64,000 nt of DNA from Kuschelorhynchus macadamiae. Its lineage: Eukaryota; Arthropoda; Insecta; Coleoptera; Curculionidae. The stretch lies in the NCBI GenBank assembly GCA_030620095.1, contig JAUTXW010002468.1, forward strand, positions 62,001-126,000, given 5' to 3'. Both the position numbers and the translations under genes were made by a program. Shown one piece after another: positions 50,717 to 62,746 of the stretch. A model generated the notes under the pieces. That model was not told the DNA's origin, made no database searches, and was given only the letters and a program-made list of their open reading frames with translations. Position 1 is the first letter of the stretch; each line of letters begins with the position of its first letter.

Positions 50717-53389
50717 CAGGGTGGCCATTTTATGGTGATACAGTACCTTATCTAGAAAACGGTAATAGTTACGACAAAAAGTTAAATACAAAAGTTGTTT
50801 GGATTCAATTAGTTTTTTATTTTATTTCACTTTTGTTTATACAGGGTGTTTCATTTTGACGTGACACATGTCAACTTTCTTAATTTAAATGGGACATCCT
50901 ATATATTATTACATGTTTCGATTCTACTGTTAATTTGCGAAAGTTTTTATAAGAACATCTATATTTCAATTCTCTATCGTTTTTGAGTAAATTGAGTTTT
51001 TAGAATTTTTTTTAAAAAAACATATTTTTTAAAAAAAAATGTTTTGCCTATAAAACATTAATGGAACTGACTAATATCCTAAACATACATTACTAAGGGT
51101 TCAATTCAACGAGTTTTCATGCTGGTCTTGCCAATTAATATACAGGCTGTTAAAAATGGAGAGCAAAACAAATAGAATTTTAAATATAAAAATCTCCTGT
51201 TTTTCAAATGGAACACCCTATATATTTTCATTTCATGTGATTCAGCGTTCAATTACCTATCATTACTCATATATATGTCCTACACCTAAAATGAACAGTT
51301 TCGATTTTATTAGCCGTTTTCTGATTTATCCCGGAATTTTGCCAGTAAATGAGATCAGAAACTAAAAAAATCAAGATAGGCTTAGGAAATAACCTAATGC
51401 AATTGTTGACTTAAAATGACATTTGCTCTGTTTGTCGTTTTTGTCAAATTTTTGCTGCGAAATTTGTTAAAAAATGGCTTTATATAGTTTAGATGAACGT
51501 TTGAAATTATATAACTGTTTCATAAAAAATAATAAAAGTCCAGGGTTAGCGCTTAGAGAATATTCGATGAAATATCCTAATAATCGAGTTCCCTCCAGGA
51601 CTATATTTTTCCAAATTGTGCGTGATTTGGAAAATGGTGTCCTTAAAAACTCTAAGAAAAATCGTCCCAATTTTGTCCTCTCTGAGGAAAAACAACTGGA
51701 GATTTTACTTTATTTCGAGGAGGATGATGAAACCAAAGAGATGCTGACAGAGACATTGCAGGTGTAAGTAGACGAAGTATTCAAAAAACACTGCAGTTGA
51801 ATGGTTATCATCCTTATAAATTTCTTCCAACTCAATTATTATCACAATTAGACTTTAATGAAAGATTGACTTTTTGTTGTGATATTATGGACCGGCAGTT
51901 CGAAAATGTGTTTTTTTCAAAAGTGCTTTAGACTGAAGAGGCCTCATTTAATACGGCGGGTATTTTTAATCGGAAAAACACTCATTACTGGTCTCAAACT
52001 AATAAACATCTAATAAAAGCAATTAAAAAACAAGGCCGTCAAACCGTAAATGTGTGGTGCGGAATTATTTGCGACCGTATTATCGGACCAATATTTTTTG
52101 ACAGGTCGTTAAATGGCGAAAGATACTTGGAGCTGCTTAGGAATAAAAGCATGCCCCTTATCAAGGACTTGCCAGCAAATATTCGAGAAAATATCATTTT
52201 TCAGCAGGAGAGCGCCCCTTACCACACTGTTGCACCGGTAGTAAATTTCCTTAATCAACATTTTCCATTGTGGATAGGAAGACATGGTTTAATATCCTGG
52301 CCACCACGAGCCCTGATTTAAACCCTTTAGACTTCTTTTTGTGGGGTGCACTAAAAAATAAAGTTTATAAAAATAGATCTAATAATAGAAATGAGTTAAA
52401 AATAAAAATCAGATCAATAATTTTAATGCATTTAATTCGGTAAGGAACGCTATTCGAAAAATGGAGGCTATTTACACTTCATGTATCGCAATGGACGGTG
52501 GCCATATTAACAATTTTTTATAAGCTGGTTTAATCATGTTTAATACTCAGTTAGTTATTAGTTATACCGTGTGGCACAAGATATTTTTTTTGTCTCTCCC
52601 TTATTTTCATTAACATTAAATAATAAGAACATAAATTACACAATATTTCACTTTTATTTGTATTTTCTAACATTATTTATAGTCGCTATCTGTGTTAAGG
52701 AAATGAGAATAAGGATTAGTTTACGACATTTTTATTTTAGCCCACTTCATCTGTTTACTTATATTAAAAAAAAATTGTCAAATCAGAAAACGGCTAATAA
52801 AATCGAAACTGTTCATTTTAGGTATAGGACATATATATGAGTAATGATAGGTAATTGAACGCTGAATCAGATGAAATAAAAATATACAGGGTGTTCCATT
52901 TGAACAACAGGAGATTTTTAGGTTTAAAGTTCTGTTTGTTTTGCTCTCCATTTTTCACACCCTGTATATTAATTGGTAAGACCAGCATGGAAACTCATTG
53001 AATTGAACCCTTAGTAATGTATGTTTAGAATATTAGCCACTTCCATTAAAGTTTTATAGGTTAAAATTTTTTTTTTTTTTAAATATGTTTTTTTTTTAAA
53101 TTCTAAAAACTCAATTTACTCAAAAACGATAAAGAATTCAAATATAGATGTTATTATAAAAACTTACGCAAATTAACAGTAGAATCGAAATATGTAATAA
53201 CATATAGGATATCCCATTTAAATTAAGAAAGTTGACATGTGTCACGTCAAAACGAAACACCCTGTATAAGCAAAAGTGAAATAAAATAAAAATTTAATTG
53301 AATCCAAACAACTTTTGTATTTAACTTTTTGTCGTAACTATTACCGTTTTCTAGATAAGGTACTGTATCACCATAAAATGGCCACCCTG
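50717..53389 (+). mobile_element. Mariner-type element with 612-bp modular terminal inverted repeats
   Basis: The ends are TA-CAGGGTGGCC at 50715 and GGCCACCCTG-TA ending at 53391. The arms (50717-51328 and 52779-53389) are near-perfect complements. Each arm contains further internal end-like motifs: CAGGGTGTTTC at 50842, and a 77-78 bp block bounded by CAGG.TGTT and a CACCCT terminus (51143-51219 and 52887-52964). The transposase relic lies on the plus strand between the arms. Confidence 0.9.
51474..52523 (+). pseudogene. Mariner-type transposase, frameshifted
   Basis: It starts MALYSLDERLKLYNCFIKNN at 51474 with the N-terminal helix-turn-helix (LALREYSMKYPN, then TIFFQIVRDLENG). The frame shifts after TETLQV (51767) and resumes SRRSIQKTLQLNGYHPYKF. 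The catalytic block reads TEEASFNTAG, NVWCGIICDRIIGPIFF (52052-52321), IIFQQESAPYHT and, in broken frames, FCGVH. The first and second catalytic aspartates (T-D-EASF and QQ-D-SAPYH in relatives) are both glutamates here. A stop at 51931 and another at 52321 confirm it is dead. It is distinct from, but homologous to, the 33144-34216 and 58270-59248 copies. Confidence 0.8.
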
Positions 53390-53390
53390 T

Positions 53391-53406
53391 ACCATTCTAG
53401 AATGGT
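53391..53406. repeat. 16-bp perfect palindrome at the element junction
   Basis: ACCATTCTAGAATGGT begins at the A of the TA target duplication of the preceding mariner-type element. Confidence 0.85.
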
Positions 53407-53659
53407 TATCGGAATCGGCGGGATCAGTATTGTGCGCGTGCTTTGGCTTGCATAGTTCCCTAAACGATAACAAATTTAATCCAGAGTTGGTTTGTGAACG
53501 AAATTTCGAATCGGTATCTCAACTTTTCTTTTGTTTATTATTATTTTTCATAGATAAGTATTTTGTGGGACAGAAACCTTAAAGTAAGAATTAAAGTATG
53601 TTTACGATAAAACAAGAAGTGGGGATGGCCCATGTTCAAGCCATGGCTATTTGATTTTT
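53407..53659. other. Intron sequence, nothing recognised
   Basis: No coding or repeat structure was recognised between the palindrome and the degenerate array. Confidence 0.4.
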
Positions 53660-54900
53660 TGTTGTTGATTGTATGTTTGTATGTCTGGTTCAAATCTTGT
53701 AATTGATTTTTCACCACTTCCCATTATTTTCAAATTTGATATGCATACACTTTCGGATATAAAATATCCTAATTTTTTTAGTCAACATTTAGAAATCCAA
53801 AATGGCGGCGCCAATACGGCCGACGAATTTTGTTACTTGTGTAGATTAAACTGAAAATTGGTGCCTAGGAAACTTTAAGAGTGTCAGCATTTAATAATTC
53901 AATATAGCGATGCCAAAATGACAATGTCAACAGGTCGGACGGATGATTTTAACATTTGTGGGGATTGTTTAAAAATGCACAACAAGAATTAAAATTGTGG
54001 CGCCAATATAGCGAACGAATTTTGTCATTTGTACAGATTCGGCTGAAATATCTAGAAGTACTTAAGAATGAAAGGTATGAAATTTTAGTAAATATTTGAG
54101 AATTAAAAATGGCGGCACCAACATAGCAGACTAATTTCAAAATGTATGCAGATATTCGGCATTTAGAGGTATTTAAGACTGCACCGAATCTCACGAATTT
54201 TTGTCAACATTATAAAAATTCAAGATTTTAATGCCAACATGTCAGCGGAATTTTAACATTTGTACAGATTTGAGAATACATATCATACATTTTTAGTAAA
54301 TATTTAAAAAATGAGAGTAGGAATGCCCAGATTGCAAGCAAATTTTAACATTTATACAGATTTGATTAAAAATCGATATTAAGTGTGCAATTTATACATT
54401 TTTAGTAATAAATATTCAAAATAGGGATGTCATCAATCAATCCGATAAGTACATTTTTCAGATATTTTTAAACATTTAATTATGCCACCGTTTTGTTCCC
54501 CCATTTTGAATTTGTCTCAACATTTTTACCGGTTCATCCCTATATAACATAATCGATGCAGTAGTTTTCCGCATTGACTTTTATAACATTTTATTAGGCC
54601 GCCATTTTGGATTTGTAGTAAAACTTATCAGTTGATGGTCATGTCAAACCTAATTTTTGTGCAAAATTTGGATAAAATAGATAAGCAGTTTTTTAGTAAT
54701 ATTTTTTAACATTTCAATAGACCGCCATTCTGTTCGGCCATATTGGATTTTTAGCAAAATGTTACCACGTCATCAAAATATGACCTTTAATTTTTAACCA
54801 AAACTTGAAGTAAATAAAACACGCAGTTCTTGAGCTTTGTCTCGGACCGACATACAAACTAACCGACGGAAGAAAACATGTTTTTTTTTGCAACTGGAAT
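53660..54900. repeat. Degenerate interspersed repeat array (CGCCATTTTG family), copy 3
   Basis: Up to about 54420 the units read AAAATGGCGGCGCCAATA..., then 'cgaattttgt.atttgtaca' with a spacing near 125-150 bp. From about 54480 the opposite strand of the family appears (CCGCCATTTTGGATTTG, then 'accgacatacaaactaacc' at 54845). The block therefore contains an internal orientation switch. Confidence 0.6.
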
Positions 54901-54959
54901 ACTTTCCTCGCAAAAGCGAGCGCTATAAGATAAGAATAGAATAGCCAATTGTCATATTG

Positions 54960-57576
54960 TTTTTCCATGTTAATAGCTAAAATTTAAAAAAAAAGGTTTT
55001 TTTTTAAATTTTCAATATCCTCAATCTTAAATTCTAACCAGTGCAGAACATGTTTACGAACACATTTTTACTTTTAATTATTCCCAAAGAATCACCATTT
55101 AAATTCCTTTACTGACAACACTTATATAAAATATTGGCCCAACACAAATGAAAATTTAAAAAAGGCGCGAAATCATCCGAAACTTTATAATTTCCCCAGA
55201 TTTCATCCAAAATCTAGTGATTTTCGAAATAGCAGTACGTTTTTTTGAGCGTGAGACGCTCTTTGACTATTTTAATATAGTATAGATATATTCTATAATT
55301 ATTTGAATTCTGTGATAGGAAAAACTATTGTAATCGTCAAAAAAATCACCTCAGTCTTTTTTGTATCATTTTGCTTCTGAGGATTCTCACATGACCCCCG
55401 ACGAAACAAACGTTCTATTATACTGAACCGGATTGGTCAATACGTCATGTGACCCAAAATAAGTGAATAAGGTGTCTTCCATTAGACATGTCTCCTGGAA
55501 AAGGAAATCTTGCCGTTTACTTAGTGATTAAAAGAAAATTCCAAACTTAAACGGAAATTTTTTTACAAACTCACGTTGCCGCACCAAAGATAGGTCAACT
55601 AAAGCTCCTGCTTTCGCAATGTCCAAGATAAAGTAAATAAAACTTATTCATTAAATATTTAAAAAAACAATGTTTTCCTAATCTCACCTTACCTTCAGAA
55701 CGCTGCTTCTTAAAGTAAGGCAACATATAATTAGAAGATTTGAACCATATCAACAAATTCACAATAATACATTAAAACACAGGCAGTAGTGACGCTAAGA
55801 AAAGCTTGGTAGGTATCTAATAAAATATTTTTTAGCAAATTAATTTCTTTAATGTTAAAATTTATTGTAGTTCCACGACCCGCTATTGGTTTTTAAGCCA
55901 CGCCGGTCACGTGACCTTGTAACAATCTTTACTGTATACTATTATACTTTTTTACTATAAGGATCCCTTGTCAATGAAAGTGGGATGGTCTAATACTACA
56001 GTGGGATGGTCTAATACGTGAAGTCGGGTTTGCTCTATCTAACTAAAACTCTTGTTACTGGTGTAATCTGATCTGAGGCTTGGGGTATTTTAGTTTGTAT
56101 TTTACTATTTTGCAGTAAAAGTAATTTTTTATACTGCTTAGAAACTAATACTGGAAACACATTACTATTTTTTGTATAGTAAAATTTTATTGCATCATGT
56201 TTAAACATATTCACCGTAAAATTGGTATAAACATTGATGTTCATAGCTAGGCTTGGCATCGTCGTACGATCGACCTTATACTGTAAGGTAATCTTGGCAG
56301 TGATATGTAAATAATGAACTCTATTTTTATTCTTACTCTAAGGCAGAAACCAACTGAGAAATAAAAAAAAAGATACATTAGGCAGTAAGCATATTAGTTT
56401 AACGCTATACAGTATACGATCCTTAAATAAATTTCACACATATTTAATATAGGATAAAGTTAATAAGTGTGAAAATCAATAATCAGCTGATATACAATTG
56501 ATAATACGCCGGCGTCGGTCAGTCCCTGCAGTTCTTGCTTTCAGGCTGGTATCGAAATTACCGTTCCTAAAACGGTGCACTAACGATTCTAGATCTAGTT
56601 GGAACACAAAGAGGATCGTTTACTAAACCATCAGATCCCGGCAGTGTTGTTAATCGGTGGACAAAAGTCCGATTTTTGGACTTTTTTTACATTTCGGACA
56701 TTTTTCGAATCCTGACTTATTTCGGATTTTTTGCAGACTTTTTGATCAAATTAATTAAGTCTAATAACTCTAAAGCCTGGCAATGGGTACGTTTATATTT
56801 TTGCCGCCATCGAAATTGTTGCTGCAACCAATGAAATTGCTGGATTTTAGGGGGCCTTTTAAAACGTTCGTCCTTCGTAATAAATTTGACATTAATATAG
56901 ACACATAACATCTTCATCCATTTAAAAAAACTGCTTACGGTCATTGTCTTTAATTTTAAGAAAATACTGGTTGGAGTTATGAGTATTTCCACCCCAATTA
57001 ACAGGCCGAATTACATACATTACACGACACACATTAATATATCCACAATGCCTAGTGTTTACTAGGCATCATTACTATGATTTTGATTATCCTTGCTCAG
57101 CAAATGAAAAAAACGCACATAAACTGAAAAACCGAGCAAGTTAAAATTGCTTTACACAAAAAGGCGATAAATATAAACATTAAAGTAAGGTTAGTTAAAC
57201 AGGCGACGCAAAGCGCAAACGTTTTCAATCTATAACTCGGGCTAAGAACAAGGGTAAACACGTAGCTCAAACGGACGACGCAAGACGCAACTTTTTCAAT
57301 CTATAACCCAGGTTTAATAGATTAATAAATATTTAATTTTCTGCAGAACCGATTTTTTTGCACGGAGTAAAAAATCAATAGTACAAAAAACAAAAACTGA
57401 GCACACTATTTCACTTTATGATCCTAAAAAATTAGGATGGCTTTGAAGCCTAGCTATCTGTTTTTTTGTCTGGCTCGGTAGTATTAAACTAGAAAAAGAT
57501 AGATATACGCAGGAAGGTGTTTCGTAGATTATCACATTTTATTTTCATGCGTATAGAATGGTGTCCCAGACCAGAG
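54960..57576. other. Intron sequence with small tandem repeats
   Basis: It holds a two-copy 21-bp repeat ('gtgggatggtctaatac' at about 55979 and 56000) and a two-copy 72-bp repeat (57204-57340, separate entry). The text near 56640-56990 ('gtggacaaaagtccgatttt', with a 91-codon minus frame) may be transposon-derived, but I cannot assign it. Confidence 0.4.
57204..57320 (+). repeat. Two-copy 72-bp direct repeat
   Basis: CGACGCAAAGCGCAAACGTT at 57204 recurs as CGACGCAAGACGCAACTTTT at 57276, each followed by TTCAATCTATAACYC. Confidence 0.7.
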
Positions 57577-57578
57577 TA

Positions 57579-59567
57579 CAGGGTGTCCGGATTTGGTTGC
57601 AAAAGCAGGGTATCTCGCTTATTTTTAAAGATAGAACCTTGCGGTTTTCACGAACCTGAGCTAATTTTTTGTGAAACTCATGAAGCCGTAAACAAAATTT
57701 TCATAGCCTTCCTCGTTTATGAGACACAGGGCGAAATAGAAAATTTTGCATTTTGGGAGCCTCCTCGTATCTCGGTTATCCTTTAACTTAACGCAAAGGG
57801 AAAAATTGCTGCTTATGCAGTTTTTTACGCTGGATCCAGTGGCGTAGGTATATTTTTCATTTGAGTTGTTATTTTTTAGATATGACCCAAAGTTGTGTTT
57901 TTTAAATGGGACACCCTGTATATTTGTCCAGAAATTGATTTGTCCTTTTAAAAGCTTCTCAAAAATATATAATAGTATGGGTCTATTTTAATAAACAACA
58001 AAAATCCTAATTTTTATAATTATCATCTCAAATTTTGCAGTATGCCATGCAAAACAATGCTGCCTTTTATTTAAAGTCGTTAACAATATCTACATCCTAA
58101 CAATAAATCAAAATAAATATGTAATTAAATCTATTTATCAAAATATGTATTGATAATTTCGCTCCAAAAAAGTACCACCTACCTAGATTTATGTAACACA
58201 AGAACAAAACAGTAATAAATTATCATGTAACAAGTCTTTCAGCAAAAATCAACTGTCGTATAAGAACTACAGTAACCAAGGGAATCAAAAGAACTGTTCA
58301 AACTGATTTCCATTTTGTTCTATGCATGCTTCGCACAATTTTCGTATTCGTTTTAGGGAATTAAGCAAAATAACGGGATGATTTTGTAAATAGCGAACAT
58401 TTTCTCTTATTGCATTTCCTAAATCTCGGACATTATCATTTTGTAAATTCTATTTTCCAGATATCCCCATAGAAAGAAATCTAAAATCGACAAATCTGTT
58501 TGACATTTGTTCCGATCCATTGATTGGTAAAATTATTGTCCAGAAATAATCTCGTCATTCCAGAATTGTGTGCAGGAGCACCGTCCTGTTGAAAATAAAT
58601 TTCGTTAATTTGCGCTAGAGGAACATCGTCAAGTAATTCAGGTATAGCTCCCTCTAAAATTTCTATATAGCGATTGGCTGTTAGATTTCCCTCAAATATA
58701 TAAAATTTTATATGTTCCTAATATGAAGCAGGACACATTTAGACCAAACCTGCCCTGCTGTCTTCTGGGAAATATTTGGTGTTGATTTTCCTGGGACCAG
58801 AATCTACTATTGTGCCTATTGAGTATACCAGAACTAATGTGCTTCGTCTGACCATATAACTAACCATATCGCATCTTTCTCGAAACCAATTGCAGAAGAC
58901 TACCCGACGCTCTGCATCCCCTGCCTGTAAGTGCTGCACGAGCCTAAATTTGCATGGGTGTTAATTTGTGCTTTTTTAGAATTTCTTGAACTCTAGTTTT
59001 TGGAATCCCTATGCTCTTTTCACTGGCCCTACAAGAGTTTGTAGGGTAAGCTTCTGCATTAGCCAAAACATTTCCTCAGCCTCCCGATTTTCTTTTTTAT
59101 CCGATAAAAAGTGGATATATTAGGTTGCCTCCTTTCTGGATATCTAAAAATACATCTCAGAAGCTGCTTCAACATTTTCATTACTTAATATAAAACAAGC
59201 TAACATATCGTACTTTTCATAATGTTCGAAAGTTTGGTTTTCTTCCATAATAATACAAATATATTTTTTCACAATAAATAAATACAAAAAACTAGCGCTA
59301 TATTTTATATACGCGTACAAAATTGGGAAATGTGCATCGTTTTGCATGGCCTACTGCAAAATTTGGGATGATAATGATAAAAATTAGGATTTTTGTTGTT
59401 GTTTATAAAAATAGACCCATACTATTATATATTTTTGAGAAGTTTTTAAAAGGACAAATCAATTTCTGGACAAATATACAGGATGTCCCATTTAAAAAAA
59501 ACCGCAAGGTTCTATCTTTAAAAATAAGCGAGATACCCTGCTTTTGCAACCAAATCCGGACACCTTG
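57579..59567 (-). mobile_element. Mariner-type element with asymmetric terminal inverted repeats
   Basis: The ends are TA-CAGGGTGTCCGGATTTGG at 57577 and CCAAATCCGGACACCTTG-TA ending at 59569. The outer about 75 bp of both ends match. The left arm then has about 240 bp absent from the right arm, after which the arms match again (57905-58030 with 59360-59490), starting at an internal GGGACACCCTG motif. A transposase relic lies on the minus strand. Confidence 0.85.
58270..59248 (-). pseudogene. Mariner-type transposase, many lesions
   Basis: It starts at 59248 (MEENQTFEHYEKYDMLACFI) with the helix-turn-helix region (NVEAASEMYF, then broken frames giving ISTFY-like text). The first catalytic region near 58860 is damaged. 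The second is clear in minus-strand text near 58660-58560: RYIEILEGAIPELLDDVP, then IYFQQDGAPAHNSGMTRLFL, with the aspartate intact. The third region near 58480 reads LSILDFF, then, after shifts, NDNVRDLGNAIRENVRYLQN and ACIEQNGNQFEQFF at the C-terminus. Frameshifts are frequent. The frame 58939-58739 is a piece of the middle of this gene in another phase. Confidence 0.75.
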
Positions 59568-59841
59568 TACATGCATCAATTCGTCTCTTCAGGCTTTTAA
59601 GGAATGATGAAGATAAATTCGGGGATTATGAATAATTTACCTAAAAATTTGGAAAAGTCTATGAATTTTTTTCCCTTAGTGCCACTACTACTAGTTGATT
59701 TACCTACCAGTTTTGTTTAATACGTTTAACATTTTTTATGTTTGTTTTAATAGGTCAAGTTTCTAAATAACCATATAAAGAACTTTATTTTTGTTACGGT
59801 TGGTTGTTATTTTTATAAAACATTTTGCGAGGTAAAATATG

Positions 59842-60190
59842 TTATAGTGTAATAATAAGTATAGACACCGATTGAGACTGTTTACTACATTGTACCGCTA
59901 CCAGAGAGAGAACTACGGTTGGTCCGTAATTCTCTGCTGCTACTTCGATAGCATAGTATAACTTTCTTTCTCGCCACCAAGATATTAACCAACTCGATTC
60001 GAATATATTCGACGTCAAAAATGACATTTGAACAGTTGGTAATACTGGTCGAATCGGATATTTTACAGATACTCCGTGGACATTTAGAACAGACACGTCC
60101 AACAACACTGGCCCCCAGTTGGAACGCACTTTCTCCTCTTGCACAGAAGCGTACCCGTACAATGAAAAGTTTTGCGACGTGTTGAAACAA
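59842..60190 (-). other. Unassigned stretch open in two minus-strand frames
   Basis: Two overlapping minus-strand frames of about 100 codons (60162-59842 and 60190-59885) lie in a patch GC-richer than its surroundings. The first reads SNWGPVLLDVSVLNVHGVSV and WLISWWRERKLYYAIEVAAE; the second is Ser/Arg-rich. No splice sites or homology were recognised. It may be an exon fragment, a transposon piece or chance. Confidence 0.25.
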
Positions 60191-61310
60191 ACCTAATAAT
60201 AATATTATTTTTAATCATCATAACAGTAACATCATTTCTGTGAGCATTAATATAAATAATGTTTTTCTTATTACAGAGTAACAGAATAAGTATTTTACAA
60301 TGTTGTTATTATCAAACCAAGCTGAATTTAGGATATTATACAATGTTGGGCGTTACTTTACTAACACACTTATGTTAGGAAAATAATACAAGTGTGTGTT
60401 ATTATTGTTTTCGCGCCTACTTGGTCTGGTTGTTAAATGTGTTTTCTTAGGGGGTTATGGGAAAAATATGATCTATTCGTAAAATGAATTGGAAATATTA
60501 ATGGAGCTAGTCTACCGGAAATTTTAGTAAAAAAGAAACTGTTCTTCCGTGTCAGATTGTTTTTTGTACAAACATGTTAGTGGCACCACGATTTGAAGCC
60601 ATTTTTTTCCTTTCATAGAAAAATTATGTTTTGACAATATAACAGAGACATGGTATAGCGGCTTCAATTGGTCCGTTTGAAAACAAAGAAAAACCAATTT
60701 CTTTTCTTTTTAAATTTCCGACAAAAACTATGCCGGTTTCTCAGTCTGTGTCCAATATACAGGTTGTTAGCGGTTTAACTACAAATATTTAGACAGATGA
60801 TAGTATGGATGACTTTGAACCAAGAAATCTCATATACCATCAGTAAATTCTGAATGTTTAATTTTGCAGAAGGTTTAAATTAATTTTTGACACGAATGGC
60901 AACGTTGTTATTCGCTTCTATAAATACTCGATCAGCCGTGTTTGGTCAACAAAGAAACATATAAAAACCCGTAAGTTTGAGACAGGTTCAATTAGTTTAT
61001 TTTTTATCTTTTTGGGATCTATGAATTAATTATTTAAAAAATTGGGCAGTGGTTTGTTAGCATAATATCGAAGCCTACAAGAAAAGCAGAAACAACCTGT
61101 GATGGAAACTAAATAATAATAACTTATTTACTTGTATAATTTTAACTGCACAACCCTAATTAAGTTTAATACTCTCAAAAAATTAATAAAAAACAGAAAC
61201 TCACCATGAACTTTAATTTATAATACTAGGTAGGTTATTCACACATTAGGAAAAGTATTTGAAAAACTTAAAGTAAATGCTGAAATGCGAAATCTAACTT
61301 GTCGCGAAAT
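60191..61310. other. Intron sequence, nothing recognised
   Basis: AT-rich sequence without coding or repeat structure that I could identify. Confidence 0.4.
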
Positions 61311-62300
61311 TGAGTTTAAAGTCGGAATTTAACAGAATTCTGAATTTAAAGTAAGAATTTAGTAAAATTCTGAGTTTAAAGTCGAAATACATCAACATTC
61401 TGAGTTTAAACTCGGAATTAAATGTAACGATCACAATAATGCTATACCCATAAATTCGGAGTTTTAAATTCAGAATATTACTAAATTCTGACTTTAAACT
61501 CAGAATTTTACTAAATTTTGACACTTTAAAATCAGAGTTTTCTTAAATTCCGATTTTAAACTCAGAATGTTGTTACATTCAGACTTTAAAATCAGAATTT
61601 TCTTAAATTCTGGCTTTAAACTCAGAATTTATTTAAATTCCGGCTTCAAATTCAGAACTTTCTTAAATTCTGACTTTAAACTCAGAATTTTGTTAAATTC
61701 CGACTTTAAACTCAGAATGTTAATAAATTCTGATTTTAAACTCAGATTTGTGTTAAATTCAGACTTTTAACTCAGAATTTTGTTAAATTCCGACTTTAAT
61801 ATACCTCAGAATTTTACTACATTCTGACTTTAAACTCAGAATTTTACTACGTTCTGACTTTAAACTCAGAATTTTGTTAAATTTTGACTTTAAACTCACA
61901 ATTTTGTTAAATTCCTACTTTAAACTCAGAATTTTCCTAAATTCTCACTTTAAACTCAGAATTTTACTACATTCTGACTTTAAACTCAGAAGTTTACTAA
62001 AACTAACTACTAACTTTGAAGTCAGAATTTTGTTAAATTCCGACTTTAAACTCAGAATTTTGTTAAATTCCGACTTTAAACTCAGAATTTTATAAAAATC
62101 TGGCTTTAAACTTAGAACTTTGTAAAATTCTGGCTTTAAACTTAGAATTTGGTTAAGGTTCGACTTTAAACTAAGAATTCTACAAAATTCTGACATTAAA
62201 CTCAGAATTTTGTTAAATTCCTGCTTTAAACTCAGAAATTTGTCCAATTCGGACTTTAAACTCTCAATTTTGTTAAAATTCCGACTTTAAATTCAGAATT
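61311..62300. repeat. Minisatellite of 30-bp units with an orientation switch
   Basis: About 30 copies of a TTTAAACTCAGAATTTTGTT + AAATTCYGAC unit. From 61311 to about 61420 the units are on the opposite strand (GAGTTTAAAGTCGGAATTT). The switch occurs at a GAGTTTAAACTC palindrome (61402-61413) and a spacer of roughly 35 bp, after which forward units run from about 61447 to 62300. Because the unit is 10 codons, both strands stay open for long stretches, giving peptide repeats such as NSDFKLRILL and, on the minus strand, SLKSEFNKIL. It lies in intron 1 of the coiled-coil gene; translation is unlikely. Confidence 0.92.
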
Positions 62301-62345
62301 AAAACAACGTGGCCCTTTTACGCTTCCATAGAAGGCTGTATAGAA

Positions 62346-62530
62346 ATAAAAAATATATTGTGAATGTATCACATTTCAATTTGGAAAAAGATAAAATATA
62401 AATAAGTAAATAAATATATATATTGGGATTTTTCGCAGATAATTTTTTTAATGCCGCATTCAGGACGCTTTATAAAAGCCAAAAAAAAAATATTTTGTGA
62501 ATTTATCACATTTCAGCTAAAAGAAAGTTT
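62346..62530 (+). repeat. Two-copy direct repeat, ~138-bp spacing
   Basis: AAATATATTGTGAATGTATC (62347) and AAATATTTTGTGAATTTATC (62485) are each followed by ACATTTCA and an A-rich stretch. The copies are about 45 bp long. Confidence 0.6.
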
Positions 62531-62746
62531 AGTCGGATTCTCTTCCGAGGGGAAGATCAGTTCCTTTTCCACAATTTCCGGTAGATTAAGTCCATTATTG
62601 TGTAAAAATTGTGAAAATTCCCAGAGTACCTCAGTATAACATAAAAATATTCCATAGATCAACCATGTGTCTATTATTTATTTATAACCTGAAACCCTGG
62701 TGGCATATTAAAAACATAAATAAATCCGATAATTGGTGACACTTAC

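Noticed and set aside
55978..56030. The paired 'gtgggatggtctaatac' words as operators or binding sites
   Set aside because: A two-copy 21-bp tandem duplication deep in an intron is better explained by slippage, and no regulatory context is visible.
61567..62247. Repetitive proteins encoded by the 30-bp minisatellite on both strands
   Set aside because: A 30-bp unit is divisible by three and keeps frames open automatically. No start context, splice signals or non-repetitive flanking domains were seen.
61311..62300. A CRISPR-like array in the regularly spaced repeats
   Set aside because: The 30-bp units are directly adjacent without unique spacers, and the sequence is eukaryotic.
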